64,000 nt of DNA from JBAZMA01 sp041649995 (GCA_041649995.1 JBAZMA010000008.1:34618-98617), one strand, 5' to 3'; counted from the first letter of the stretch, positions 43,670-51,825 are shown. The notes: generated by a model from the sequence alone, not told the origin. Numbers and translations: made by a program.

Positions 43670-44437
43670 ATGGACATACAAGACGACTTTAAGCCCGCAA
43701 GAAGCGAAAAAGAAAAATTAAGACAGGACCATGAGCCTGAGGCGATCGAGCGGAGGCTGACACGGCGAGGACGGTATTCCTGTCTCAGGGACGCCGTCCT
43801 GGGAGGGATTGACGGGGCTGTCACGACGTTCGCGGTGGTTTCGGGATCTGTGGGCGGCGGGTTTCCCCGCCGCGTGGCTTTCGTCCTGGGGCTGGCCAAT
43901 CTGATTGCCGACGGTTTCAGCATGGCCGTGAGTAATTACCAGGGGACAAAAAGCAGGCAGGAAGAAATCGAGCAGGCGAGGCGGTCGGAAATAACCCAGG
44001 TGAAGGCCTATCCGGAAGGCGAGAAGGCCGAGGTCCGCCGGATTTTTGAGCGCAAGGGATTCGGCGGGCAGACCCTTGAGAAAATCGTGGAAACCATTGC
44101 CAGCGATCATGAGCGCTGGGTCGACACCATGATGAAGGAAGAGCTGCAGGTCGAGCAGGCGGCCCCTGACCCGAAAATCGCTGCTGTCTCTACCTTCGTG
44201 TTTTTTATCATCGCCGGATTTTTTCCGTTGTTACCTTTTATCCTGTCTTCTCCGCAGGCGCCTGTTTTTGCCTATAGCGCCGTGGTCACGGGCCTGGCTT
44301 TTTTCCTTATAGGCATGGGCAAGGGCCTTGTTGTGGGCCGGAATGCCCTTGTGTCGGGCCTGGGGACGCTTTTGACAGGGGCGGTGGCCGCGGGGCTGGC
44401 TTATTCGGTGGCCTGCATGATGCGGGATTTTCCATAA
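43670..44437 (+). CDS. VIT1/CCC1 family transporter (iron or manganese)
   Basis: 255 residues from the ATG at 43670. DAVLGGIDGAVTTFAVVSGS is the first helix signature of the family, followed by ANLIADGFSMAVSNY; a soluble cytosolic helical part (about residues 100-155, rich in Glu) and three more helices complete the usual five-helix layout. VIT proteins move Fe2+ or Mn2+ out of the cytosol. The coiled-coil protein upstream is probably cotranscribed. Confidence 0.85.
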   Translation: MDIQDDFKPARSEKEKLRQDHEPEAIERRLTRRGRYSCLRDAVLGGIDGAVTTFAVVSGSVGGGFPRRVAFVLGLANLIADGFSMAVSNYQGTKSRQEEIEQARRSEITQVKAYPEGEKAEVRRIFERKGFGGQTLEKIVETIASDHERWVDTMMKEELQVEQAAPDPKIAAVSTFVFFIIAGFFPLLPFILSSPQAPVFAYSAVVTGLAFFLIGMGKGLVVGRNALVSGLGTLLTGAVAAGLAYSVACMMRDFP

Positions 44438-44452
44438 GGCAAGGACAAGGTC

Positions 44453-45211
44453 ATGAAAAAAAATGTCAGATTGGCGGCTGCCGCCGATCTTCATTGCGAT
44501 TCCCACAACAGGGATTTTTTGCGGGAGCTGTTCAAAGCGATGAATGATTCGGCCGACGTGCTTTTATTTTGCGGGGACCTGACGGACAGGGGCCTGCCCG
44601 AAGAGGCCAAGGGGTTCAGGGCCCTGCTTGAGCCCGTGACGGTTCCTGCGGTGGCTGTGCTGGGAAACCATGATTTTGACGCGGGCAAACAGGAGGAAAT
44701 CAAACAGATCCTTTCCCTTGGGCCGGTGTCCCTGCTGGATGGGGAGGAGTGCCGGGAGGAAGGCGTCGGCTTTGCCGGGGTCAAGGGCTTTGCCGGCGGT
44801 TTTGGAAAGTACAGGCTCCAGGCGTGGGGAGAAAGAGTGCTGAAGAATTTTGTGGAAGAGGCCAAAGAGGAGGCTTTGAAACTCGAATCGGCCCTGGCCC
44901 GTCTCGAGGAGGCCCCTCGCGTGGCCCTGATGCATTATTCGCCTGTCAGCGGCATAGCGCAGGGGGAACCTCTTGAGATCTATCCTTTTTTGGGTTCCAG
45001 CCACCTGGAAGTGCCCATCGATCAATTCGGCGTGACCCTTGTTTTGTGCGGCCACGCTCACCGGGGATGCCCTGAAGGGGCCACGGCCGGAAAAGTCCCC
45101 GTTTACAATGTTTCTATTCCCATGCTGCAGAAATATTTTCCGGAACGTCCGCCTTTTCGCGTTGTCGAAATTCCGCTGGATGAAAAGAAAGAAAACCCCG
45201 CCCATCCATGA
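44453..45211 (+). CDS. Metallophosphoesterase (calcineurin-like)
   Basis: 252 residues. AADLHCDSH, FCGDLTDRG, LGNHDFD, ALMHYSPV and LCGHAHRG are the ordered metal-ligand motifs of the family. The substrate is not evident. It overlaps the next gene as ATGA, so is translated together with the nucleotidyltransferase-like protein. Confidence 0.87.
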   Translation: MKKNVRLAAAADLHCDSHNRDFLRELFKAMNDSADVLLFCGDLTDRGLPEEAKGFRALLEPVTVPAVAVLGNHDFDAGKQEEIKQILSLGPVSLLDGEECREEGVGFAGVKGFAGGFGKYRLQAWGERVLKNFVEEAKEEALKLESALARLEEAPRVALMHYSPVSGIAQGEPLEIYPFLGSSHLEVPIDQFGVTLVLCGHAHRGCPEGATAGKVPVYNVSIPMLQKYFPERPPFRVVEIPLDEKKENPAHP

Positions 45212-45969
45212 ATTCCTACATTTTTAACGAGAGAAGCATAGCGGCTGAAACAAAACAGTTTTATCGTCAGGTTTTAGGCGTCCTGTACGATTCCCACGTG
45301 CCTTTTCTGGCGGGTGGGGCTTATGCCCTGGGATGTTATACGGGGATCACCAGGGACACAAAGGATTTCGATGTTTTCATCCATCCCCGCGACATCAACC
45401 CTATCCTGAAGATGCTCAGGAAAGCCGGTTATGAGACGGAGCTGACGGACAAAAAGTGGCTGGGGAAGGCTTTTTCCGGCAACAGCCTCGTGGATATTAT
45501 TTTTGGTTTCGCCAACGGCACGGCCAGGGTGGATGGAGACTGGTTTTCGAACGCGCGCCAGGCGAAATTTCTCAATTTTGAGGTCAGGATAGTGCCGCCG
45601 GAGGAGATGGTCTGGTCAAAGGCCTATCTGATGACGCGGGACCGCTTTGACGGGGCCGATATCGTCCATATTCTTTTGTGCCAGGCGGAATCCATCGACT
45701 GGAAAAGGCTTTTGCTGCGCTTTGATTCCGACTGGCGCCTGCTCTATAATTACCTCATCCTTTTCGGTTACATCTATCCCACCAAGCGCCAGAGGATACC
45801 GTCCTGGATCATGCGTCAACTTGCCGCTCGCCTCAAAGAAGAAACAAAAGACAAAGCGCCGCGACGGCATGTCTGCCGCGGCACCTATCTTTCCACGACC
45901 GATTACACGATCGATGTCGGATTATGGGAATATGCCGACGCGCGTAAATCCCGCGCGAAAAGCGCTTAA
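45208..45969 (+). CDS. Nucleotidyltransferase-fold protein
   Basis: 253 residues. LAGGAYALGCYTGITRDTKDFDVFIHP near residues 33-60 has the GG...T-x-D-x-D pattern of a Pol-beta-type nucleotidyltransferase. Two helical regions follow. Substrate unknown; proteins of this type include antibiotic-modifying and toxin-antitoxin enzymes. It is coupled with the metallophosphoesterase, but no antitoxin-like partner is seen. Confidence 0.7.
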   Translation: MNSYIFNERSIAAETKQFYRQVLGVLYDSHVPFLAGGAYALGCYTGITRDTKDFDVFIHPRDINPILKMLRKAGYETELTDKKWLGKAFSGNSLVDIIFGFANGTARVDGDWFSNARQAKFLNFEVRIVPPEEMVWSKAYLMTRDRFDGADIVHILLCQAESIDWKRLLLRFDSDWRLLYNYLILFGYIYPTKRQRIPSWIMRQLAARLKEETKDKAPRRHVCRGTYLSTTDYTIDVGLWEYADARKSRAKSA

Positions 45970-46126
45970 GCGTTCAGAAGCGGCCTTCTCAACCGGGTTA
46001 AGGCATTCATCTGTTTCTCTCCTGTTCTCATCCGTTCTCCCCGCTTGTGCTTTTTTAAATAAAATATTACAATAAGACAATAGTCCGGTGTCAGATCTGG
46101 CGGCGTTCAATTATTCTTAAGAGGGA

Positions 46127-46459
46127 ATGAAAAAAAACAGCGCGAAAAAGCCGCCGCGAAAGAAATTCAAAAGGCGCGGCCGTCATTATGTGTATATTGT
46201 TGAGTGCGCCGACGGCACGTATTATACCGGATACACCCCCCGCATCAGGCGGCGGGTGAAATTGCACAACGCGGGCAGGGGCGCCAAATACACAAGGGAC
46301 AGAAGGCCGGTCAGGCTTCTGTGGTCCAAAAAGTATAAATATTTCAAACTGGCCTTTCTGGAAGAAAAAAGGATCAAAAGACTCAGCCGGGTGAAAAAAG
46401 AAGATTTGATCCGGTGCCGCAAGGGCCGTTTAAACAGGAAGGTCCTAAGGGCAAAATAA
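46127..46459 (+). CDS. GIY-YIG endonuclease-like protein
   Basis: 110 residues. HYVYIVECADGTYYTGYTPRIRRR has the paired VYIV and YYTGYT motifs; then KLHNAGRGAKYTRDRRPVRLLW and FLEEKRIKRLSR complete the YhbQ/UPF0213 pattern. A basic N-terminal extension of about 20 residues is extra. Likely acts on DNA or RNA; role unknown. GAGGGA precedes the ATG. Confidence 0.82.
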   Translation: MKKNSAKKPPRKKFKRRGRHYVYIVECADGTYYTGYTPRIRRRVKLHNAGRGAKYTRDRRPVRLLWSKKYKYFKLAFLEEKRIKRLSRVKKEDLIRCRKGRLNRKVLRAK

Positions 46460-46471
46460 GAGGGTATTCTC

Positions 46472-46876
46472 ATGCAGGCGCCTCCCAAAAAGTCAAAGAC
46501 AGTCACAATAACCATTCAAAGCGAACCGAAAAAGGTCTATGATTTTGTTTCAGACCCCACTCATCTGCCCTTGTGGGCCAAAACCTTCTGCAGGTCTGTC
46601 AAACAAACCGACGGAGAATGGGTCATAGATACGCCCCAGGGACCCACAAAGATCAGGCTGGCGGACAAGAATGACTTTGGCGTGCTGGACCATTATCTGG
46701 AGCCGCCGGCCGGAGGCGTTGTTTTTGTCCCGATGCGTGTTCTGCCCAATGGCGGAGGCAGCGAGGTTGTCTTCACCGTTTTTCAGCTCCCCGGAGCTAC
46801 GGATGAAAGCTATGAGAAGGATGTCCGCCTGGTTGAGCAGGATTTAAAAAACCTTAAAAAATACCTGGAGGGTTAG
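46472..46876 (+). CDS. SRPBCC (START-like) domain protein
   Basis: 134 residues. SKTVTITIQSEPKKVYDFVSDP with LPLWAKTFCRS, then a central beta-sheet and a C-terminal helix (SYEKDVRLVEQDLKNLKKYLE), give the polyketide-cyclase/START-like fold that binds hydrophobic ligands. Enzyme activity is not clear. It lies 13 bases after the GIY-YIG gene. Confidence 0.7.
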   Translation: MQAPPKKSKTVTITIQSEPKKVYDFVSDPTHLPLWAKTFCRSVKQTDGEWVIDTPQGPTKIRLADKNDFGVLDHYLEPPAGGVVFVPMRVLPNGGGSEVVFTVFQLPGATDESYEKDVRLVEQDLKNLKKYLEG

Positions 46877-46892
46877 AAAAAAGGGGTGTCTG

Positions 46893-47021
46893 ATGGCGAA
46901 TGTCAAGAACGCGGGTGAAGTTTATAAATGCGAGGTTTGCGGGAATGTCGTCGAAGTCAAGACAGCCGGCGGAGGGGAACTGGTCTGCTGTAATCAGCCG
47001 ATGGTAAAGATCCAGGGCTAA
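46893..47021 (+). CDS. Desulforedoxin-like / desulfoferrodoxin FeS4 domain protein
   Basis: 42 residues, a complete frame. YKCEVCGNVVEV and LVCCNQPM supply the C-x2-C and CC ligands of a rubredoxin-type Fe(Cys)4 site as in desulforedoxin and the N-terminal part of desulfoferrodoxin. The catalytic iron domain of superoxide reductase is missing. It may carry electrons in anaerobic oxidative stress defence. Confidence 0.8.
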   Translation: MANVKNAGEVYKCEVCGNVVEVKTAGGGELVCCNQPMVKIQG

Positions 47022-47045
47022 AGCGGCCTTTAGGAGGGGCGGTTT

Positions 47046-47441
47046 ATGCTGAAAATTCTGGCGATTGCGCTGGGTGGAGCGATTGGTTCGGCGCTGCGAT
47101 ATTCTGTCTCCGGCCTTGTTTATAAGGCCTCCGCGGGGATTTTTCCGGCCGGTACGCTCGTGGTTAACGTGACAGGTTCTTTTCTCATCGGTGTTTTATG
47201 GGCTCTTTTTGAGCGTTTTACCGTTGCCCCGGTTGTGCGTTCGTTTATCTTTGTCGGCCTCCTGGGCGGCTATACGACTTTTTCAACATTCAGCCTTGAG
47301 AATTTCCATTTGCTCAGGGACGGGGAATACAGGATGGCCCTGGTCAATATTCTCTTATCGAACACGGCGGGCGTGGTCTTTGTTTTTGCCGGTTTTTTGC
47401 TTTCGCGGTATCTGACCGGCCTTGTCTTGTCCGCGCGGTGA
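47046..47441 (+). CDS. crcB: Fluoride channel CrcB/Fluc
   Basis: 131 residues, four helices. GGAIGSALRYSVSGL, TLVVNVTGSFLIGVLWA and GLLGGYTTFSTFSLE are family motifs, including the asparagine in VNVTGSF and the FSTF track. It exports fluoride as a dual-topology dimer. The DUF190 gene follows, a common pairing. No fluoride riboswitch was recognised upstream. AGGAGG precedes the ATG. Confidence 0.92.
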   Translation: MLKILAIALGGAIGSALRYSVSGLVYKASAGIFPAGTLVVNVTGSFLIGVLWALFERFTVAPVVRSFIFVGLLGGYTTFSTFSLENFHLLRDGEYRMALVNILLSNTAGVVFVFAGFLLSRYLTGLVLSAR

Positions 47442-47479
47442 GAAGGATATGACTACCGGCCTAATATCGAAAGGAAAAC

Positions 47480-47812
47480 ATGAAATTGCCTGAAGAGGGG
47501 ATGTTGTTGAGGGTTTTTATCGGCGAATCGGACAGTTTTAACGGCAAAGCCCTGTATGAGCAGATCGTTTTGAAGGCGCGCGAGCTCAACCTGGCCGGGG
47601 CTACGGTTTTAAGGGGGATCATGGGCTTTGGGGCAAACAGCCGCCTGCATACCGCGAAATTGCTGCGGCTTTCCGAAGACCTTCCCGTCGTAGTTGAGAT
47701 CGTGGACACAGAGGAGAATCTGAACAGGATCATTCCGTTTCTGGATGAAGCCGTCACGGAAGGATTGATCACCCTGGAAAAGGCGCGCGTCATCAAATAC
47801 CGGCACAGCTGA
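47480..47812 (+). CDS. DUF190 protein
   Basis: 110 residues. RVFIGESDSFNGKALYEQIV near the N-terminus and GATVLRGIMGFGANSRLHTAKLLRLSEDLPVVVEIVD are the DUF190 signature. The fold is PII-like, so a small-molecule sensor is possible. It regularly neighbours crcB, suggesting a role in fluoride resistance that remains unproven. Confidence 0.87.
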   Translation: MKLPEEGMLLRVFIGESDSFNGKALYEQIVLKARELNLAGATVLRGIMGFGANSRLHTAKLLRLSEDLPVVVEIVDTEENLNRIIPFLDEAVTEGLITLEKARVIKYRHS

Positions 47813-47829
47813 TTTTTCCAAAAATCCGT

Positions 47830-47858
47830 TTGATAGGATTATATTTTTTTGCTAAGAT
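47830..47858 (+). promoter_or_regulatory. Sigma70-type promoter of the arsenic operon
   Basis: TTGATA, a 17-base spacer, then TAAGAT: a good match to housekeeping -35 and -10 boxes, with an A/T-rich spacer. It lies 41 bases before the DUF134 start. The adjacent palindrome at 47858 overlaps its downstream edge, which suits repression. Confidence 0.65.
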
Positions 47859-47875
47859 ATGCATGTGTATGCATA
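47858..47875 (+). promoter_or_regulatory. Palindromic operator TATGCAT-GTGT-ATGCATA
   Basis: Seven-base arms in perfect inverted repeat around GTGT, touching the -10 box of the promoter. Position and symmetry are those of a repressor site. The encoded regulator may be the DUF134 protein directly downstream or an ArsR outside the window. Confidence 0.65.
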
Positions 47876-47898
47876 ACTAATCCCACGAGGATCATTTT

Positions 47899-48204
47899 AT
47901 GAGACCTAAAAAAACACGCTGGGTGGCCTGTGAGCCGAGAGAGAGGTGTTTCCGCCCGCAGTGCAGGCCGCCGGGAGAACTTAAGGGGATTTCTTTGAAT
48001 CTTGATGAATTTGAGGTTTTACGCCTCGCCCATCTGGAGGGCTATGACCAGGCAAAAATTGCCCGGCAGATGAAGATCCATCAGTCCACGATTTCCCGTA
48101 TCCTGGCCTCTGCCCATAGAAAAGTCGCGGATGCCTTGGTCAACATCAAGGCCATCAGAATCGAGCAGGGCTGTTGCCAGATAATCAAAGGGAGTAAAAA
48201 ATGA
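47899..48204 (+). CDS. DUF134 (UPF0251) HTH protein, candidate arsenic-operon regulator
   Basis: 101 residues. The middle (ISLNLDEFEVLRLAHLEGYD then AKIARQMKIHQSTISRILAS) is a sigma-region-4-like helix-turn-helix of the DUF134 family. Cysteines 11, 17 and 22 near the N-terminus and Cys92-Cys93 near the C-terminus could bind metal or arsenite. It occupies the place an ArsR repressor usually has: first gene, right after promoter and operator, overlapping the permease start as ATGA. A regulatory role is inferred from place and fold. Confidence 0.75.
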   Translation: MRPKKTRWVACEPRERCFRPQCRPPGELKGISLNLDEFEVLRLAHLEGYDQAKIARQMKIHQSTISRILASAHRKVADALVNIKAIRIEQGCCQIIKGSKK

Positions 48205-49373
48205 AGGAATGGAAAAAATTATTGTACGTTGTAGCGGCTTTCTTGGCATGTTTCTATTTGCCGGTTGAGAATCTGCGATTCACTAATGCAATCTTTGAGG
48301 CGTTGGCGCTGGTAAAATGGTATGCGCGGGAACATGTGCTTTTGTGTCTTGTGCCCGCTTTCTTTATAGCGGGGGCTATCTCGGTATTCGTCAGTCAGGC
48401 GTCGGTGATGAAATATTTCGGTGCCAAAGCGAACAAGTTTCTTTCTTACAGCGTGGCTTCGGTGTCCGGGGCTATCCTCGCTGTTTGTTCCTGCACGGTC
48501 CTGCCGTTGTTTTCCGGGATTTATAAGAGAGGGGCGGGGCTTGGGCCCGCGATCGCTTTCCTGTATTCTGGGCCGGCCATCAATGTTTTAGCGATTATTC
48601 TGACGGCTCGTATTCTTGGCTGGGAATTAGGCTTGGCGCGGGCCATTGGCGCGGTGGTTTTTAGCATTGTTATCGGGTTGCTCATGCACTTGATCTTTCT
48701 TAAGGAGGAACGCGCCCGTCATGCGAACGGAGATCTTCAATTTGGCGAGATTAAAGCAGGCCGCCCGTTGTGGAAGGATATTGTTTATTTTTTCTCTATG
48801 GTTGCGATACTTGTTTTTGCGAATTGGGGCAGGCCGGTAGAAGGCGATGCCGGTCTTTGGAGCCTGATCTATTCCGCAAAATGGTGGATCACCGGATTTT
48901 TCCTGGTGGTTTTAGGGTTGACGCTTGTTAATTGGTTTAAAAAAGATGAGCTTAAAGAATGGACATCCGTTTCATGGGGATTCGCCCTGCAAATATTACC
49001 GCTTCTGTTGGGTGGGGTCTTGATATCAGGTTTTCTTCTGGGCAGGGTTGGCCATGAGGGTATTATTCCTTCCCGCTGGGTAGAGACGCTGGTGGGAGGC
49101 AATTCATTCAGGGCTAACTTTTTTTCATCGGTTGTCGCGGCTTTTATGTATTTCGCGACACTGACTGAGGTTCCGATTTTGCAAGGCCTGATCGGATCCG
49201 GAATGGGTAAAGGGCCTGCGTTGTCGCTTCTTTTGGCAGGGCCTGCTTTGAGCCTGCCCAGCATGCTGGTTATCCGGGGTGTCATCGGAACCAAAAAGAC
49301 GGCCATGTATGTCTGTCTCGTTGTCATTATGGCGACCGTAAGCGGTATGATTTTCGGGGCGATAGTCAAGTGA
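48201..49373 (+). CDS. ArsP-like permease (DUF318 family)
   Basis: 390 residues with about ten membrane helices in two homologous halves. VCSCTVLPLFSGIYKRGAGLG and SGPAINVLAIILTA are the family signature; the cysteine pair is placed as in ArsP, which exports trivalent methylated and aromatic arsenicals. It could also be a general DUF318 permease. Coupled to DUF134 by a four-base overlap and to the next small gene at its stop. Confidence 0.8.
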   Translation: MKEWKKLLYVVAAFLACFYLPVENLRFTNAIFEALALVKWYAREHVLLCLVPAFFIAGAISVFVSQASVMKYFGAKANKFLSYSVASVSGAILAVCSCTVLPLFSGIYKRGAGLGPAIAFLYSGPAINVLAIILTARILGWELGLARAIGAVVFSIVIGLLMHLIFLKEERARHANGDLQFGEIKAGRPLWKDIVYFFSMVAILVFANWGRPVEGDAGLWSLIYSAKWWITGFFLVVLGLTLVNWFKKDELKEWTSVSWGFALQILPLLLGGVLISGFLLGRVGHEGIIPSRWVETLVGGNSFRANFFSSVVAAFMYFATLTEVPILQGLIGSGMGKGPALSLLLAGPALSLPSMLVIRGVIGTKKTAMYVCLVVIMATVSGMIFGAIVK

Positions 49374-49534
49374 TGATAAAAAAGACAATTAATCTCATGG
49401 AAGAGGATTTGCTCAGGATTGAGCAGATCGTAATCGATCGGGATAAGGACGGGGCATGGAATTTCGTTAAAGAGGTCATCAAAAAGCAGATTGATAAAGA
49501 AAATGCTTCAAAAATGAAGAGGGAGAGGGCATAG
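49373..49534 (+). CDS. 53-residue acidic/basic small protein in the arsenic operon
   Basis: The ATG begins at the last base of the permease stop and the frame ends directly before arsM, so translation coupling at both ends is likely. Sequence starts MIKKTINLMEEDLLRIEQIV, a helix, with GAWNFVKEVIKKQIDKEN after it. No cysteine and no membrane helix. No function known; conserved-looking helix spacing suggests a real protein. Confidence 0.7.
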   Translation: MIKKTINLMEEDLLRIEQIVIDRDKDGAWNFVKEVIKKQIDKENASKMKRERA

Positions 49535-50317
49535 ATGAGAAACGACGCGGATAAGATAAAAAAGATCGTTAAAGACGGCTACGCGAAAGCATTGTCTCAG
49601 AAAAACTCATGCTGTTCATCAAGCTCGTGCTGCGGCCATGTAACGAAGCCGGAAGATATCAGCAAGAAAGTGGGCTATAGCGATTCGGAGCTGAGCGCTG
49701 TTCCGGAGGGCGCGAACCTGGGGTTTGGGTGCGGAAACCCGGTTGCCCTTGCTTCTTTAAAGGAAGGCGACGTAGTTCTTGATCTCGGAAGCGGCGCGGG
49801 GTTCGACGCGTTTTTGTCGGCTCAGCGCGTGGGCGCGGCCGGCAGGGTCATCGGCGTTGACATGACGCCGGAGATGGTCGCCAAAGCCAGGGAAAACGCC
49901 AGGAAGGGCAATTATAGCAATGTGGAGTTCCGTTTGGGCGAAATCGAAAAACTTCCCGTAGAGGACAATTCCATCGATGTGATTATCTCAAACTGTGTTA
50001 TTAACCTGTCGCCTGATAAGGAAACGGTCTTTAAAGAGGCGTATCGGGTCTTGAGAGCAGGCGGGCGGTTGATGGTCTCGGATCTGGTGTTGGCAAAAGA
50101 CCTGCCGAAGGAGATCAGGGATTCGGTCGAGGCGTATGTGGGATGCCTTGCCGGAGCAATTAAGAAAGACGAATATTTGCGTTTTATCGAACAGGCAGGA
50201 TTCCAGGATGTTAAGGTGATCAGCGAATCGGGTTATCCGGTGGATGCGATGTTCAAGGACCTCAAAGAGGCCCAAGACGCGGTCGCCAGCGTTAAAGTTT
50301 CAGCTATAAAAAGATAG
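49535..50317 (+). CDS. arsM: Arsenite S-adenosylmethionine methyltransferase
   Basis: 260 residues. The N-terminus has CCSSSSCCG; LDLGSGAGFDAFL is the SAM motif I. The three catalytic cysteines are found in FGCGNPVAL, SNCVINLSPDK and YVGCLAGAIKKDEY, matching known ArsM enzymes. It methylates As(III) to volatile or exportable species. It follows the small gene with no gap. Confidence 0.93.
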   Translation: MRNDADKIKKIVKDGYAKALSQKNSCCSSSSCCGHVTKPEDISKKVGYSDSELSAVPEGANLGFGCGNPVALASLKEGDVVLDLGSGAGFDAFLSAQRVGAAGRVIGVDMTPEMVAKARENARKGNYSNVEFRLGEIEKLPVEDNSIDVIISNCVINLSPDKETVFKEAYRVLRAGGRLMVSDLVLAKDLPKEIRDSVEAYVGCLAGAIKKDEYLRFIEQAGFQDVKVISESGYPVDAMFKDLKEAQDAVASVKVSAIKR

Positions 50318-50390
50318 ATCGCTTTTTGCCTGGGCACTTGTCCATTTCGTCAGGAAGTATTCGACGAAATAGACGGCGAAGGCTTCGGAG

Positions 50391-50431
50391 TTAACTTTGT
50401 AAGGAAATAACCTCAGATAGAGCAAAGTTAA
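50391..50431 (+). promoter_or_regulatory. Inverted repeat TTAACTTTG...CAAAGTTAA before ArsE-like gene
   Basis: Nine-base arms around a 23-base loop; the second arm runs into the AAGGAG ribosome site of the thioredoxin-like gene. Another 7-bp pair TTTCGTC/GACGAAA lies at 50345-50369. The hairpin could hide or present the ribosome site, or be an RNA processing signal that separates arsM from arsEFG. Confidence 0.45.
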
Positions 50432-50441
50432 GGAGTACAAG

Positions 50442-50675
50442 ATGAAGATCGAAATATTAGGGGTGGGTTGCCCCAAATGCAAACAGCTTGCCGCCAACAC
50501 AGAGGCCGCTCTCCAGGAACTTGATATCCGGGCTGAAATTGAAAAAGTCACGGATATCGATAAAATCACCGGATACGGCGTGATGATGACGCCCGCGCTG
50601 GTTGTTGACGGCAAGGTCCTTTCATCGGGGAAGGTGCTGAGCAGGGAAGATATCCAAAAGTTGCTGTCCGTCTAA
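50442..50675 (+). CDS. Small thioredoxin-fold redox protein (ArsE-like)
   Basis: 77 residues. GVGCPKCKQLAANTEAAL carries the redox CPKC pair, and YGVMMTPALVVDGKV the cis-Pro strand, as in the redox-active disulfide protein 2 family. In arsEFG clusters such a gene precedes arsF. It may supply electrons to the membrane or nitroreductase partner. AAGGAG precedes the ATG. Confidence 0.82.
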   Translation: MKIEILGVGCPKCKQLAANTEAALQELDIRAEIEKVTDIDKITGYGVMMTPALVVDGKVLSSGKVLSREDIQKLLSV

Positions 50676-50686
50676 AGGAGGTTTTC

Positions 50687-51112
50687 TTGAAAAAATTATT
50701 GAGCATGATTCTTTGCCTCGCGGTTTTTTGTTTTGTCGCGGGCGCGTTTTGTTTTGCCGCCTCCCCAGGCGAAAGCAAGGTGATCGTATATTATTTTCAC
50801 GGGTCGTTCCGCTGCGCTTCGTGCCGGGACATGGAAAAATTTGCCAAAGAAGCCCTGGAGGCCAACTTCAAGGATGAACTGGCTTCAGGTGTTCTTGAAT
50901 TCAAGCCCGTCAACGTGGAGAAGGAAGGCAACGAGCACTATGTGAATCAATATCAACTTTATTCCAAGGCCCTGATATTGTCACGTGTCGAAGACGGTAA
51001 AGAGACCCGGTCGAAAAACCTGACCAAGATCTGGGATTACGTCCGGAATAAAAAAAAGTTTTCCGCTTACGTGACTGAGGAGACCCGGTTGTTTTTGGAG
51101 AGGGCGCGATGA
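50687..51112 (+). CDS. ArsF-like exported thioredoxin-fold protein
   Basis: 141 residues from a TTG with AAAGGAGG ahead. Signal peptide at residues 1-24, then YYFHGSFRCASCRDMEKFAKEA with a C-x2-C pair, YVNQYQLYSKALILSRVEDG and a C-terminal helix. This pattern is that annotated as the ArsF subunit of nitrophenyl compound reductase. It would act outside the inner membrane. Overlaps ArsG start by four bases. Confidence 0.78.
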   Translation: MKKLLSMILCLAVFCFVAGAFCFAASPGESKVIVYYFHGSFRCASCRDMEKFAKEALEANFKDELASGVLEFKPVNVEKEGNEHYVNQYQLYSKALILSRVEDGKETRSKNLTKIWDYVRNKKKFSAYVTEETRLFLERAR

Positions 51113-51801
51113 CGGATATTCTGATCGGGGTAGGTTCTGCGTTATGGCTGGGGATCCTGGCATCCATCAGCCCCTGTCCTTTGGCCTCCAATATTGCCGC
51201 CGTATCATTCCTTTCCAAAAGAATCGCGCATCCCGCCATGGTTTTTCTTTCCGGCTTTGCCTATACCTTGGGACGGATGCTGGCGTATGCCGCGCTCGGG
51301 TGGCTGATCATCCATTCTCTTTTGAATGTGCCCCAGGCTGCCCAATTCCTGCAGAAATATATGGTCAAAGCCCTGGGCCCGCTTCTGATCGTCACAGGGC
51401 TTTTCTTGCTGGAAATCTTCACGATCCGCCTGCCTGGCGTGTCTTTGTCTGAGAGTCATCGCAACAGGCTGGTGGAATCCGGAGCGCCCGGCGCTTTCCT
51501 TCTGGGGTTTATCCTTGCCTTGGCATTTTGTCCGATTTCCGCGGCGTTGTTTTTCGGAAGCCTCATTCCGCTAGCGCTCAATGACGGCTCGGGTGGAACG
51601 CTTTTGCCTTTTGTCTATGGCATAGGTACCGGCCTTCCTGTGCTGGCCTTTGCCCTGGCCATCGCGCTGGGTGTGGCCTCGATGAGCCGCTGGTTTCAGC
51701 GGCTTACCAAAATCGAATATTATACCCGCAGGATCACCGGGGTTGTTTTTATCCTGGTCGGGTTATACTACGCGGGCATTCATGTCCTGGCGTTTTTTTA
51801 A
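51109..51801 (+). CDS. ArsG-like permease for aromatic arsenicals (DsbD/CcdA fold)
   Basis: 230 residues, six helices. SALWLGILASISPCPLASNIAA and LGFILALAFCPISAALFFGS are the two pseudo-symmetric halves, each with a Cys-Pro, as in CcdA/DsbD-type transporters. The order thioredoxin-ArsF-ArsG matches the arsEFG cassette reported from Shewanella for nitro- and amino-aromatic arsenicals. Could also pass electrons to ArsF. Confidence 0.8.
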   Translation: MTDILIGVGSALWLGILASISPCPLASNIAAVSFLSKRIAHPAMVFLSGFAYTLGRMLAYAALGWLIIHSLLNVPQAAQFLQKYMVKALGPLLIVTGLFLLEIFTIRLPGVSLSESHRNRLVESGAPGAFLLGFILALAFCPISAALFFGSLIPLALNDGSGGTLLPFVYGIGTGLPVLAFALAIALGVASMSRWFQRLTKIEYYTRRITGVVFILVGLYYAGIHVLAFF

Positions 51802-51825
51802 TGTTTTAAGGTCATAGGAGAAACT

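Noticed and set aside
45208..45969. Toxin-antitoxin pair
   Set aside because: The nucleotidyltransferase-fold protein is coupled to a metallophosphoesterase, not to a small antitoxin-like gene.
45970..46126. tRNA or small RNA gene
   Set aside because: No cloverleaf or T-loop sequence found; likewise in the 43086-43235 gap. Nothing else supported there.
46877..47045. Fluoride riboswitch before crcB
   Set aside because: The conserved GATGG-type core and pseudoknot pairing were looked for and not seen; a small desulforedoxin gene occupies the space.
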